Source of the DNA: Biscogniauxia marginata
Taxonomy: Eukaryota; Ascomycota; Sordariomycetes; Xylariales; Xylariaceae
Direction of reading: 5' to 3'
NCBI GenBank assembly: GCA_022695795.1
Contig: MU404055.1
Coordinates: 806,001-870,000, forward strand
DNA length: 64,000 bases
The notes below the pieces were generated by a model. It did no database searches. It was not told the origin of the DNA and worked only from the letters and a program-made list of their open reading frames with translations. Both the position numbers and the translations under genes were made by a program. Below are positions 33,279 through 45,184 of the stretch, piece by piece (position 1 is the first letter of the stretch; every line of letters starts with the position of its first letter).

Positions 33279-34293
33279 TTACGCAGCCTGCTCACCAGTG
33301 ACGGCGGTGTTCGCGGGAGCAGTAGCAGTGGCCTTCTCTGGGAACTCCCCAGTGTGGTGGACACGGCCGTACCGAGTGAAGGCTATATCGTCGTTAGAAA
33401 ATATACATCACATGACGCATAGCTAGAATATATAATATTAACAATGATAACTTACCTAGGTTAAGTTGGCCGTAGTCCCACCTGCGGGATAGGAAGAGGA
33501 ACGCAAACGATAGGACGGGAACGGACAGGACATCTAGTATACCGAAGAAGATGTAGCCAGGGGTGACACCGATCCGGTTTCCGCCGTCGGTGAGACCGAA
33601 GGCGATTGGGTACAGGAGCCAGAGGAGGTTTAGCCAACCGGAGAGAAGGTAATGGTCACTGGAGACGCCCACGCGCTTGGCGGCGGTCGAGCCAGTGACG
33701 AAGGTGTTGAATGCGAGAAGCGCCCAGGCGATGGTGCCGAACGCGAAGAAGCCCCACTTGTAGTTGGTTGTAGTGAACGCGGAAATGAGGTACGAAACAA
33801 CCCTATTATCATTTAGCCCAAGTCCAAGGGAATCCGTTAAGCATGGACGGCATAGCCTTCATCCTACTTACCAAGTCCACGACAGCGTGACATTGTAGAA
33901 GATGGTGGCCCACGAAACACCGCTCAGTAGGCCAAGGGCAATGGTCAAGGCCGGGAAGCTGACTACCCAGTTGATATACTTGGCATAGAAGATTTGACGA
34001 TCCAGCGCGAAGGAAGGCGAAGAGTTAACCTGGTAGACGAGCACGTAGCCTAGGTCCGAAGCCTGGGCAAAGTACGAGATGGAACCGACGAGCAGCGCAA
34101 TAGTGAAGAGATAGTGGAAGATCTTCTCGCCAGACCGAGCGACAAAGCTTGTAGCGAAGAAAGCGATAAAAGAAATGGCATAGATGGCGGTCACAGCCCA
34201 CAACCAATTGCTACCGTTGACCGATAGCTGTTCGCTACCATCCGGTGGGTTGATAGTCAAAGCGTCGTTCGCACGACCTAGTAGGATAGCCAT
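33279..34293 (-). CDS. opsin-related protein (HSP30/YRO2-like), no retinal-binding lysine
   Basis: Three exons (34293-33872, 33802-33456, 33382-33279) give about 290 residues. Seven transmembrane helices of the microbial-rhodopsin fold are apparent. Helix C reads AKYINWVVSFPALTIALGLL: Asn108 replaces the proton-acceptor Asp of bacteriorhodopsin and Ala119 replaces the donor Asp. Helix G reads GILDVLSVPVL: Val235 occupies the position of the Schiff-base Lys, so retinal cannot be bound covalently. That is the known pattern of fungal opsin-related proteins (HSP30, YRO2, MRH1), plasma-membrane proteins induced by stress and linked to Pma1 regulation and chaperone-like roles. Both splices are in phase with strong GTAAGT donors. 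The C terminus is hydrophilic. A TATAAA box lies about 140 bases upstream of the ATG. Confidence 0.93.
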
Positions 34294-34427
34294 TGTGTAT
34301 ATCCTGGATTGCGTTTCGTGTTTCTTCGATATGAGTAGTCCGAGGTCTGCCTAAGCCTGCTCGAGGAGTAGATGCCTGTAATTCCCTGGTCGAGATGCGT
34401 CGGCTAATGAAGGGGGCAGAAGGGCTC

Positions 34428-34433
34428 TTTATA
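34428..34433 (-). promoter_or_regulatory. candidate TATA box of the opsin-related gene
   Basis: TATAAA on the minus strand, about 135-140 bases before the start codon, in an otherwise GC-richer stretch. Position and context suit a stress-inducible TATA promoter; this is inference from position only. Confidence 0.45.
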
Positions 34434-36524
34434 TCAAAAGCCCCGCTCACCCCCCCGTCTGCCTCTGACGCAAGAAGCTGTGAAGTAGGATCGATGGCTT
34501 GATCCAATACCGTTCGAGATCCCCCATCGCGCAGCTCGGAACGCGATGGCGATTAGACCTAGCCCGGTGAGAAAAGGTCACCAGAGCCGAGATGCCCGAG
34601 GAGCATCTCGACTATTGACTGCAACCCCTAGCTAGTTTACGCCTGCCAGGGAGGGCCCGGACAGGATTATCGAGGCGCCATGATGATAAATCGCATGCAA
34701 CTATTGCATCTCTAATATCTGACGGACCAGTAAGCTTTCCGCGGGTCTGCCCGGGAACCAACGAAAGCACGAGAATAATGATGTGAGTCAACTTCCACAA
34801 CTGAAGGTGACCCCAGAGGACCAAGACGGGATATATCCTTCAGCATTAATGCGGAGAAGCTATAATAAGACATTAAAACGACGCAAGTACCTCAAATGTC
34901 ACGTCGACCCGAAGCGGGGGCGGGCGGGCTGTTGCTTCTATGACAACAATCCCTGATGGATGTCTGGTTGGGCGAGTAGACAAGGCACTGGCCGATCATA
35001 CAACCTCGCATCACTCCCTGGCGCCCTTCCAGATGGATCAGCCGGAGGTCAGGAAACGAGGAAGTACCTGGTAGGGTGGAAGCATCTAGACGAAGCGGAT
35101 AGAATGGGTGCTGCGATCCTAGAGGAATAACCAACACTGGTTGGTATGGATGTATAAGCGGACTTTGAGGTTATCGAATGTGACAAATCCGATCACACGG
35201 CAGGCTCGGGTTTAAGGCTACTTTTAGCGCCGTTCACGTTATTCGAAACTGACGACTAGCCTTGTTGCTGAGGCCCGCTCGCCTCCGATGAAGGAGGCGT
35301 TGTTGGTAATGCGATCGGTGTTCTGTGGGGTTCTATTTAGTTTACTATATGTAAAGGAAAAAATAGTCCTAGATCTGCGATGAAACCTCGCCGGGGGGGA
35401 GGGAGAGAAATGTGCCATTTGTCGCCAACTTGACGAATACAGCCTGCTTACAACAGACGGCGATGATGACTATCGATCTAGGTTACTTACTTCGATCCTT
35501 GATCGAACTGAGATGCGTGCTGTAGTTGACACAACGAGACCAAGCCTGGCCTCAGTATAAAGGAGTGTGAACGACACTAGCAACACAAGAGATATATCTG
35601 TACGTAGGTATTCAACCTCGCCAGCACTGACCGCCGAGCTCATCGCTGTGACGGGAGCTTGTTGTCGAGAGTGGGGACGCGGCCACTGAGAGCCTCAAGA
35701 GCCCTAGTCGGTCTGCCTGGGTGCGCCGGCAATTGGAGGTTGCAAATGCGTCCTAACGTGGCGCCATTTGTGGTATCGTTCTTGGCAGTCGATCAGCGCT
35801 GCGGGAACGTCACGCCACCAAGCAGAGATTTGTCCAGCCGGTCGACCCCGAGGTTTGTGATGGTGAGATCTGAATGGAAGGGACGGGATGGCTTCGACAA
35901 GCTCCGGATGCGTCGGCAGCGTGGAGAGCTGGGTATAATGATTCATTTTTCCCTCCCTTTCTCTCTCTCCCCCTGTCTCCCACAGGGCTTCTTGGGCCTC
36001 CTTTTTAATAAACGATGAGACGGAGGATGGCATGATGATGGATTCGACTTACATAATTCAAGTTTCATACTCTTGTTCAGGTGTACTTCTACGCTATTTT
36101 GGAATAGAGAAGACTTGTGCAGATCAGCTACTAATATTGATATAATAAAGTAAGTATGAGAATGTCGTGACACTGAATGTAAGCGAGTGGGTGTTGTATC
36201 CGGAAAGCTGCGGAAAGCGACTAGGTACGTAACTTGCAACCTTATGAATACGCCACAGGTAATACAGGAACTAGTACAGTTTAGTTGGACTAGTTTACAT
36301 GCAGTCAGCTACCTAAGGTAGGGTAGGTGAGCTGCAACTGTAACGGAAGCGTGGCGCTCCCGGAACAAACTCTTTGGACTTCCCATTAGGTACAGACTAA
36401 CTCTTGATTCGTCCTTTCAGCCACTACATACGACCTTCGCTACCGCTTCTCGAATCATCTACTACCTATCATTATACCTTATTGAGATGCCCATCTCACC
36501 ATCATAACTGTAACACATTGGGAG

Positions 36525-36560
36525 GTTCCTCTCTCTCTCTCTCGCTCTGTCTCTCTACTG
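36525..36560. repeat. CT microsatellite
   Basis: TCTC dinucleotide run with a few interruptions. Confidence 0.8.
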
Positions 36561-37179
36561 GCCCCCCGAAATCTTCTATAACATTCCACTACTATTACCA
36601 CCTAAAGTAGGTAGTTTAATTAACTACCCCGGTCAGACAGTTCGGCTAACCACTCGGCTTATAACTCTTCCCTATTTGATACCTATAGTTAGGTTAGCTG
36701 CAATTTATCACAACAACCTGATGATATCACCATCTTCTTCTCTCAACTCTCGTTCTCGCTTTCGCATGCGGTTGCTGCTCTTCTCTCAGACCAGAGTGGC
36801 GCGTGCAACTAAGTTAGTTCTTCGACCTCACGATTGACGAAGTTCCTGTTTCTTCTCGGTGTGGGCACCCTTGAGTAGGAACCAAGGGACGAAGGCCGGG
36901 CGGATCGGTTCTATATAGACGGTCTTTCCGGGGGGCAAGAGTTGGCCACAACCGGACTTATGTACTTCATATGTATATTAGTTTAGCCTTGCGTAAGATA
37001 TTCCTAGACAAGCTACTGCATTAGAGTCATTGCACAACAATGTTTTACAAGTTCCACCTGTAATGATCTCGCAAGATATTAGTTCCGGATTTCTTCTTCA
37101 CACAACGCCTTGCGCCAATCATGTCTCTCCTTTTCCTCTGTGATGTGCGTGCATGCTTAGAAAACCCCCCAACCACCCA

Positions 37180-37212
37180 CCCATCCATTCATCCATCCAT
37201 CCATTCATTCAT
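37180..37212. repeat. CATC/CATT tetranucleotide repeat
   Basis: Tandem CATCCATTCATC units immediately downstream of the armadillo-repeat gene. Confidence 0.8.
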
Positions 37213-37299
37213 TACTATATAGTGTCGTGCGGTGAATACTTGTCCTAAACTGACATGCCCTCCAATATACCTACCATTGTGCCTTTGTTCCTGTAGCCA

Positions 37300-40200
37300 T
37301 TAGTAACCATGCTTCATCTGCCACAGAGCAGACTTGGCTCGCTCGCGCACGTCAAGTTCATCATCGCTCTGGCCAAGAGTTTCCAACTTTGACAGGAACC
37401 CCAGCCTTCTAAGCTCGACAGCCCGCTGTGAACAGGCAGGGGCATCACTGGCATCATCCTGCCAAGTCAGGTTATTGATGAGGTGGCATAGAGCTACTCG
37501 CACCTCTCTGTCCTGACTGGTAAATAACTTTGCTAGTTGTTTAAGTAGTTCGGTCTGTGAAATCACGAGCTGCCGATGTCGTGGGATGCTGGCAGCTATA
37601 TGCACCAATGTGTAGATGACCGACTCGATGATCTTAGCTTGTGGAGGGAGCACCCGACTTTCACTCCATGAAGTCCCACGTCGGCTGAATGGGTGCAGGA
37701 CCTTGACCCTGAGCTTAGAGGCCAGTATCGCGAACAGCCGGTCTTGTCCTATCGTGCTGAACAGGTAATCAATCATTTCCGTCGTGTCATTCGCCGTGTC
37801 AGGGCTATTAGATGAATGAGCTCCGCAGATCAGATTCCTGATGAACCCAAGTCCTTGCTCCTGAATAGCTAGATCGTCATGCCTAGCCTTCCGGATAGGG
37901 TTGAGTTCTGCTTCTCGAAGCGCCGAAAGTCGCGTCTCTGCAAGCCGAACAATTCTAATGTCTGTCTGGGCTCGAGAGGCAGTGGGTGTCTTATAGAAGG
38001 ACGAAGAAAGCCAAGGCCGACTCTGGTCATCACCAATACCCATATCTACGTCTTCATCCATGTCATCAAGTGCTTGGGCTGCCTGCCTTTCGTTTCTTGC
38101 CCTCGCCGAGAATACGGCGTCATCCTCAGTGTCATCACAGATCAACTGTACAAGCCAGCCGGACTCTAGCTCCTCGACGCATCTCTTTTTCAGGTCAATA
38201 TTTGCAAAGTCAACTAGATGTTTCAAAGCCCACAGGGCATTTAGTCTTAAAGACGAGTTAAGAGAATGCGCATGTTCGCAGAGAACCTTCATTATACCAG
38301 CCTCGACGAGAGACTATAAAAACATGTCAACAGGAATTCGATGTTAGGAGGGGCAATGGCGGTAATTACCTCTCGCATTGGACTAAAGTCCGGGACTAGA
38401 TTGATCATCGAGGCGGTAGCGGCGATTTGCACGTTGATATCGGGATGTCGAAGCAGCTGGAACAAAGGTCCCGAGACCGCATGATCAATCAAGGTGGTTC
38501 GAAGAATATTGACAGAACGAGACAGCATTCGGATAGCATAGCAAGCCGCAATGACAACTGGAATTGGATTGCTACCATTTTCCGACGGGGAATTGTCGCT
38601 AGCAGAACCACTGGGACCGGTATCTGGTTTTACTCTGTCCTTCGGTTGCTTAGGCTTTCCAGGGGACTGGGATAAGGATTCCACAATGTATGGAATCGTA
38701 TCTTGGTCAATTATCTCCTTGCGGTACTCTTCTTTGGCAGTCGCTAGCGCACCAAGGGCTTTCAGTGTATTTTCCCTTACTTTTATTCGGTGAACTAGTT
38801 GACGGTGCTGTCCCGGTTCGCCTAGCTGACGCTCTGGAGGGAGATCTCTCATCAAGTCCGGGCTAACATCTTGTGGAGACCAAGGCCGTAACTCTGCAGC
38901 AGGGGGTGGCGCGTCATAGCTGTTCTTGAGAAGCTTAGATAGCGTCTTCACTGCGTCGCAGTCAAACGCGGCCTTTTGTAGAGGCTCACTGTCAGTAACG
39001 AGACATGCCAGTACTGCGGGCAGCTCTTCGATAATGCGCAGCTTTGATGCTGTCTCGGAACTGACGTTTCTATAGTCGACGTCTTTCACCTTCGTTTCGA
39101 CATCATTGAGCATGCTTAGGAGAATTGGCACGACGAGAAGGCTCAACGTTGACTCCCGTGTCTTGTACGCAAATCCGGCTTTAAAGAGAGATGTCAATAT
39201 CGAAGCAGCCATTAGTATTTCGTCACTGTCCCGGGTTCTGACTAGGTTTATAAGCCACGGTATTAGGGGGCTTTCGGCTTCCTCCAATTCAGCATCGGTG
39301 TTAGAGGTGGCCGTATGCTCCGGTGCAGTCCATGAGACCAGGCTAGTCTGAAGTTTGGAAGAGGGTCGGCCATTGAGACTAATATTCTCTCTCGAAGATG
39401 AGGTACCGAGCGGAGGGAATGCAGTATGATGTGTTTGGTTGCGTGGTTGAGATGAAATATCGGGGAGCAGCAGGTCCATAAACTCGAAGTCTTTTTGTTT
39501 CGTAGGCCTTAAGCCAGGTAGCTCAAGAGATCCGGGGGGTGTCCTCGAATACTTGTCCAGATCAAAGTCTACGTTAGGGAATATTGCCAAAATCGAGGGC
39601 GAGTATAGTAGTTTGCATGCTCGGAAGGGCGAGTCGGTTATGACAGCGGCAATCGCACCTAACACATCACCCAAGCTAGCGGTAGAGCTGGCAGGCTCTG
39701 GTATGTAGTCGGCTAGGCCTTCGGCACGACCGAGAACCTCAGCCCTCGGAAGAACTTGTCCCTCGGCTACAGCGAAACTAGCCAGTCTCGAAGCAAGCGC
39801 GTCCAGTATCCCAGTGTTGACGAGAGCGGTCTGGTGACGTTCTTCCCGGCAGAGGTTCCGAATCAGATGTGCCACGATGGACACTTGCTCTTCGCTGTCC
39901 CGGGTCGAACCTTGCTGGGACAAGATCTGCGAGAGCGCCTCTAGGTGACTGTTGGCAAATATGGCATCGGCTAGGGAGCTTGTGTTAATCGGGGAGGTTG
40001 GCGCCGCAAAGGCAGCGGCAGCGGTAATATCCCGCAGCACCCGGAGAGCAGCCAGCACAATCTCGGGATGTTCATTCTGGAGACAGGAGTTGCTCAAGAC
40101 GGCAGGCAAAGCGCCCGATGCATGCAGTGGTTGGAGAAAGGTAGGGCCAGCTGTATGGCGGGCAAGGTCAGCATGACGAGGTTGCGACAAATAAGGGATA

Positions 40201-40495
40201 GGGTCTTCGTACCGCTCGCAAAGCTTGCAAGAAGTTGAAGAGCTTGTAGCTTGGCGGCATCCTCGTCCGTAAATGTGCGTAGGGTCAAGAAGCGTGGCGG
40301 CGTATCTTTCCCGTCCAGCTCGAGGCCGTCAGAGGTTACGATTCTCACGACGGGCGGCAGGATGCCCTGCCGGACCCATTGCTCCTTCTTCTGGAGGTGG
40401 CCGATCACGTCGTTCTTTAGATACCTCAGCGCCGCAATCCGGTCGGGAGTGTTTGCTGCGAGCCGGGCTAACAAGGATCGCGAATCCAGTTCCAT
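37300..40495 (-). CDS. armadillo-repeat protein, Vid28/Gid5-like GID/CTLH ubiquitin ligase subunit
   Basis: Three exons (40495-40213, 40150-38370, 38313-37300) give about 1025 residues. The protein is an all-helical solenoid of armadillo-type repeats throughout; clear examples are NEHPEIVLAALRVLRDITA, VSIVAHLIRNLCREE, KVRENTLKALGALATAKEEY and NSSLRLNALWALKHLVDFAN. An acidic insert (DDMDEDVDMGIGDD) separates the last repeats, and a C-terminal QREVRVAL-type repeat followed by RERAKSALWQMKHGY closes the chain. Size and architecture match fungal Vid28/Gid5, the scaffold arm that binds the substrate receptor Gid4 in the GID E3 ligase, which degrades gluconeogenic enzymes after glucose addition. 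Both introns (62 and 56 nt) are in phase. Another ARM-repeat family cannot be fully excluded. Confidence 0.8.
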
Positions 40496-41532
40496 TGCGG
40501 GCGGGGAGGGTTGTCGAGTCTTATGTCGGTCGCAGACGAGGACGGGACATCTGTGGAGGGTCTATCTCGCCACGGTCGGGGAGCCAGGCAACGGTATGGT
40601 CGGTATGGTTACAATGCGAGTGTGAGTACGGTTTAGGTATGAGCAACTATGTATACCAAGGCAACGGATAGAGGTATGTAATGTAATGTACATGCCTTGC
40701 ATATCAAGTCCAACTTTTTGAGTTGAAAGGTCTGTGCGCTCTTTCACTTTTCTACAGCCGTTTTCTTGGCGGCTAGTCCGGTTCCAGACTCGCGCCGCTT
40801 CGACTTTAAGGTTATACTACTTTTACAAGTTACCTATCAAAGTGGGATTGATCAAGAGACCTTGACAGCCACAGCTTTATAGTCTGCCCGACTAGCCTAT
40901 TAGTTTTCAGGATGGGGAAAAGCGCCTCTTAATCCTCGATATCGTGCGTCACTAAACGTAATCTCCAGAGACTCGGGAGATAGGAAATGGAACCGAAAAG
41001 TGACAGCGCATGGTAACATACATTTAGCATCTCGAACGGTGCGGGTGGCGTACACACAAGTTTCTAGGTAGTCCTAAGCCGACTACTAGTATCTACTACT
41101 ACTAGTATCTAGTAGGTATCCCCGCTCTCTGGAGTTAGTGTGACGACCGGATTAAAACGAAAACTGGAAGAACTTCGAAATTCTTTGCCAATCCCTCAGC
41201 TTTCAAAAGGCCGGTCACGCAAGGACCGACAACGGCGCCTACCTCAAAGGAAGAGGACGATATCGTCAATTACCTAATAACCTAGTCGCTCCAGGGCCGG
41301 GAGAAGAAAAAAGAAGAAGAAAAGACAGAAAGAAGAAAACGAGAAAAAAAAATTGACCGGCGTTTCTTATCTGCGTATGTACGCTGCCGGTCAGCCGAGC
41401 GACTCCAGCCACTAGGGTCTCCTTTCCTACGAGCACCCACATCATCATTTTTATGTCACCCTACCGGCGACAACCACGTACCTCTCTCGTCCTTGTCTAC
41501 TGCGCCCGAGACATTATGATGCCTTGGAGACA
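40496..41532. other. divergent promoter region between the Gid5-like and cyclin genes
   Basis: A shared bidirectional upstream region of about 1 kb. It holds an exact-repeat patch near 41080-41118 (ACTACTAGTATCTA twice), a purine-rich stretch (41300-41350), and just before the cyclin start the short upstream reading frame at 41516. No gene recognised. Confidence 0.5.
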
Positions 41533-41539
41533 ATGTTGA
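41516..41539 (+). promoter_or_regulatory. seven-codon upstream ORF overlapping the cyclin start
   Basis: ATGATGCCTTGGAGACAATG shows an upstream ATG at 41516 whose frame ends at TGA 41537-41539, overlapping the main ATG (41533) in another frame. If included in the mRNA it would limit translation by leaky scanning or reinitiation. Whether transcription starts upstream of it is not visible. Confidence 0.4.
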
Positions 41540-42733
41540 CCTCGTCTCCAATCGTGCCACGAGCGACGAGCGCATCACCTCGGGCCTTCCACTATGCACC
41601 CTCCTCTCGTTCTCCACACGCCTCCCCTAAGATAGCGGCTTTGCCGCGCCGCCACTCCAAGAATTCGCTTTCCCACCCGTCTCCTTCGTCTTCGTCGCCG
41701 ACGTCGCAGAATAGGCCGAAACAATATGTTGGAGTCGATGCCGCCACGCAGTATTCGCCGATGGAGCCTTTCGACCCCACGGTGCCGTTGCGAGGCGTCT
41801 CGGCATCTACTTCCACGGCGACGGTAGCACCCTCGAACCCACAGTCCGTCATCCCAGAACCGCCGCCCGAACCCCAATTGTCGCCCATCAGGCCGGATAA
41901 GCCTGTAGCCAACCCTCTCTCACCAAACAAGAGGCGCAAGTCGCACGACCCTGTGTGCGCCGAATCTTCTGCCTCCTCCTTGGCCCTGGCCCCAAGTCAG
42001 CAGCAGAGCTCCCCAAAGCGGGCGAGGCCAAACCAGACTCCTCCAAAGGAATTGCCTCTGCGATACGAACTATGCGACGTCGAAGATATGGTCACTCTCA
42101 TCTCGAACATGCTCGCCGAGCTAATCGAGACAAATGACACGCTGGCTATGAAGAGCGGAAATCTTACGAGGTTCCATTCCAGGTACGGTAGTAGACTCGC
42201 CTTGCCAGCAGATTCGAGATACTAACTTTACGCACAGAACGGCACCGGGTATCTCAGTCTTAGATTATCTCCAACGGCTCGCAAAGCACGCGACGCTGAC
42301 CCCCCCTCTTTTGCTTTCTATGGTATATTATATCGACCGATTATGCGCATTATACCCCGACTTTACGATAAATACCTTGACTGTACATCGATTCCTGATC
42401 ACGGCGGCGACGGTGGCCGGCAAAGGCCTGTCGGATTCATTCTGGAACAATTCGTACTATGCACGGGTAGGAGGTGTGAAGGTGGCAGAGCTGAAGCTTC
42501 TGGAGCTCGAGTTTCTGTATCGAGTGGATTGGAAGATAGTGCCAAATCCAGAAGTACTGATAGCATATTACAAGGGTCTAATTGACCGCTGTGCCGGATA
42601 TACCCTACAGGAGGAGCAGACAAGCTCGCCTGAAGACGACGAGATCGATGAGATCGATGACGAGGACGAGGACGAAAGTGAAGGAGCGGGGAAAGGTAGC
42701 AGTGGTGAAAACGACACCGAAACGGCGAATTGA
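41533..42733 (+). CDS. Pho80-like (PREG-type) cyclin
   Basis: Two exons (41533-42182, 42238-42733) give about 381 residues. The N-terminal half (about 1-180) is Pro/Ser-rich and disordered. The cyclin box follows: DVEDMVTLISNMLAELIETN, RFHS-RTAPGISVLDYLQRLA, LLSMVYYIDRLCALYPDF, HRFLITAATVAGKGLSDSFW and YYARVGGVKVAELKLLELEF. This is the signature of the Pho80/PCL cyclins, which pair with a Pho85/PhoA-type kinase in phosphate sensing and cell-cycle control. The C terminus is acidic (DEIDEIDDEDEDE). The longer open frame starts at a TTG; the first in-frame ATG at 41533 is used. A seven-codon upstream frame overlaps this start. Confidence 0.92.
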
Positions 42734-43384
42734 AACGACGCATAAGGTTCAGCCTCATAGTACGACGAATGGGTTTCTGGAGTTTCCGGCAAGCATGGAG
42801 GGACATTGGAAGGATAGCATCCGTGGGCTGGTTAATAGCGAATTCGTATGCAGGTTTACCTAGGGTTGGCTCCCAAGCACGTTTACCATCGTCATGTTCT
42901 AAGCCAATCCTGAGATTCAGGATATGGTGGAGAGGAATGCGATAAAATTGCATCGCCATTAGTCACATATGTTATGATATATCAAACATAGGAAAACAGA
43001 GATATACGTTTCAATATATGTTCAAATATTATATAGTTTAAATGACATCTAGCCAACCTAATGGAATGTGTAGATCCCTGAGGCTCAATCAGCCCTACTT
43101 TAGTTGGGGCTGAGGTTTTAGCAAGTGAGGTACTTGCACCAAGTACCTAAATAGTGCTCGGTAGGTAGGTAGTACCTGGCGCTTGGTAATCGGCAACTAA
43201 ATGCAGTAAAAGACCGACAGCGGTAACGCGAACACCAATTCAATGATCGACCTCCATAGCTCAAGTTACATCAACCTACCACGTATCGGATCAACCCAAC
43301 GCCCCATACCAAGCCAGACTTGAACCTCGGGGAGAAAACGGAGAGAGAAAGAATAAAGTCCTCAATCTATCCGATGCCAGCCTC
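42734..43384. other. intergenic between cyclin and EMC10
   Basis: AT-rich 3' region of the cyclin and promoter of EMC10; TAGGTAGGTAGTACC motifs occur near 43158. No gene recognised. Confidence 0.5.
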
Positions 43385-44024
43385 ATGAAGCTCACGACGA
43401 TTATCTCTGGCCTGGTGGCCTTCTCTCTAGCCAACCTAGCAAGCGCCAACGATCGAACGGCCGCCATCTACATCCAGACTGTGTCACAATCGCCCTCTGC
43501 GCCTGCACCGCTAGCCGAGATCCAATACAATCTAGATGCTGCATCAGAAGCTGAAGTCGTCTCGTATGAAGCGCCCGAGCTGCCAGGGGAAGCAAAGCTA
43601 GTGCGTATCGGGGTCTACAACCCCTCGTCGGAGCAATGGGAGTCATCAACCTCGGTCGCGTCAGTTGAGAACTTCAGCAAGGGCTACTCGCCTACAGTCA
43701 TGCTATCTATCGACCAGAAGGGCGAGGTTGTCAGCGCCGCGCTCCGGGGCGTCAGGATTGACGCCGGCCAGACTCGGGATTTCGGCCCTCAGGCCCTGGT
43801 GCTGCCGACGCAGCCGGGGAAGCAGCCGGACCTGAACAAGCCGGTGGTGCTCTCGCCAGAGGGGAAGAAGGTCGTGCCGGAGGAGAAGACATTCCTCCAG
43901 AAGTATGTCCCGGCTCATCAACCCCTGCTCTTGACCACCACTTCTAACTTTTCGCAGGTATTGGTGGCTCATTGGCGTCGTTGTTCTTCTTACGATGACT
44001 GGTGGAGGAGGCGAGGGCAAATAA
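43385..44024 (+). CDS. ER membrane protein complex subunit 10 (EMC10)
   Basis: Two exons (43385-43902 and 43958-44024) give about 194 residues. The order is an N-terminal signal peptide (MKLTTIISGLVAFSLANLAS), a luminal beta-rich domain containing AEIQYNLDAASEAEVVSYE and VRIGVYNPSSEQWESSTSV, and a C-terminal transmembrane anchor that exists only after splicing (KTFLQK-YWWLIGVVVLLTM). The type I topology, length and the FLQKYWW junction match fungal EMC10. The EMC inserts tail-anchored and multipass proteins into the ER; EMC10 is an accessory luminal subunit. The unspliced frame runs into a meaningless 40-residue tail, so the 55-nt intron (GTATGT, CTAACTTTTCGCAG) is required. Confidence 0.87.
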
Positions 44025-44678
44025 TAGACTGTGAATACCTCTTCAATTATCACCAAATTCTTTTTGATACCCCTTTACTATGCTATTCCGTGTGTCTGCC
44101 CTTGGTGCTTTGATCCCTCGTGCTCTTTTGGCCAGTCTATCTGCACAAAAGCCGGCAATGGCAGTATCTCTCATGTAACTGGCTGCCACTCAAAGCAGGC
44201 TGCCTATTTTCTACTCATGCCCAACTTTCGAATGAGGGCCCGAGGAGAGTATACTTGCTGCTGATTGATAGTGAAGTTCTACTGCCTGGACACGTACTCT
44301 ACTCTACTTTACTCACATCTGTGCTCCTCAGCAAATGCCAACTAAGCGGCTGGCCCAAGCTCCACTACCTTCGTTGTCAAAGGCGGTCAAAACTTCCACT
44401 GGCAGAATTTCTGACACTAATCCTAAAGAAAGCTTAGTGCTGTTGCTAGTAACTCAGTCGGCGGCACCTGCAGCTACGATCACGCCAATAAACACACTTG
44501 CAGCTACCCTTCCCCAGGCTCTTCCTACCTTTTCCACCTTTCCACCTACAACCAATTGCGATTTTCTCGTGCCTTTGACACACCGCCGACACGAGACACG
44601 ATCACCTTGTCTTTCTTACCTTACCACACACCAGATCCTCACCCAACCAAGCAGAAAACAACCGATAAACAATCCATC
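44025..44678. other. intergenic between EMC10 and CHZ1
   Basis: EMC10 3' region, then the C/T- and AC-rich leader of CHZ1 from about 44500. No gene recognised. Confidence 0.5.
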
Positions 44679-45184
44679 ATGTCTACTGAGAACGGTACTG
44701 CTCTTCCCCAGGACCCCGCCAAGGTCACCGACGAGCAGCAGACTGCTGCCAAGGGCAAAGGCAAGGCCGTCGCAACTGAGGTACCTGCCGACCAGACAAT
44801 GGATGAAGATGATGACGATGATGACGATGACGAGGAAGAGGTAAGTTTGTTAGCAATCTGTATTGAACAATCAATTAAAGTTGAGAGAAGCTGACGTCAA
44901 TTTTTCTAGGGTGACGCTGGTAAGCTCCTAAGACAATAGCACAATGGGGCACGAAGCAAAAAGAAACTAACGCATATTCTACAGGCGAAGATGAGGCTGA
45001 AGACGGATTAGACGAGATCGACCCCAGCAACATTGTCGAGGGTGGCCGCCGCACTCGAGGACGTGTCATCGATTGGGCCAAGGCTGCGGAGGAGAACCCT
45101 GCTGAGGATGATGATGACGATGAGGATGATTTCGAGCCGGAGGGCGAGGGCGAGAATGACGACGACAAGATGGATGAGGATTGA
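44679..45184 (+). CDS. CHZ1: histone H2A.Z-specific chaperone CHZ1
   Basis: Three exons (44679-44840, a 10-nt micro-exon 44910-44919, and 44985-45184) give 123 residues. The protein is highly acidic and disordered, with an Asp/Glu run before the first intron and another at the C terminus. The CHZ motif is clear: NIVEGGRRTRGRVIDWAKAA. In yeast Chz1 binds H2A.Z-H2B dimers through this motif and hands them to the SWR1 complex for nucleosome exchange. The micro-exon supplies only GlyAspAla plus one base; skipping it would shift the frame and lose the CHZ motif. Both flanking introns have proper branch sites (GCTGAC, ACTAAC) and CTAG/ACAG acceptors. Length is normal for the family. Confidence 0.92.

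Larger units (their letters stand above)
34294..37299. other. intergenic region upstream of the opsin-related gene
   Basis: About 3 kb without a supported gene. The near part is the promoter of the divergently reading opsin-related gene. Further out are a CT microsatellite (36525-36555) and a CATT/CATC tetranucleotide run (37180-37212) close to the 3' end of the armadillo gene. Open frames up to 119 codons show no recognisable motifs. Confidence 0.5.

Noticed and set aside
34235..34507. 90-codon minus-strand ORF overlapping the opsin-related start
   Set aside because: It begins upstream of the candidate TATA box and is in a different frame from the gene; unlikely to be in the mRNA.
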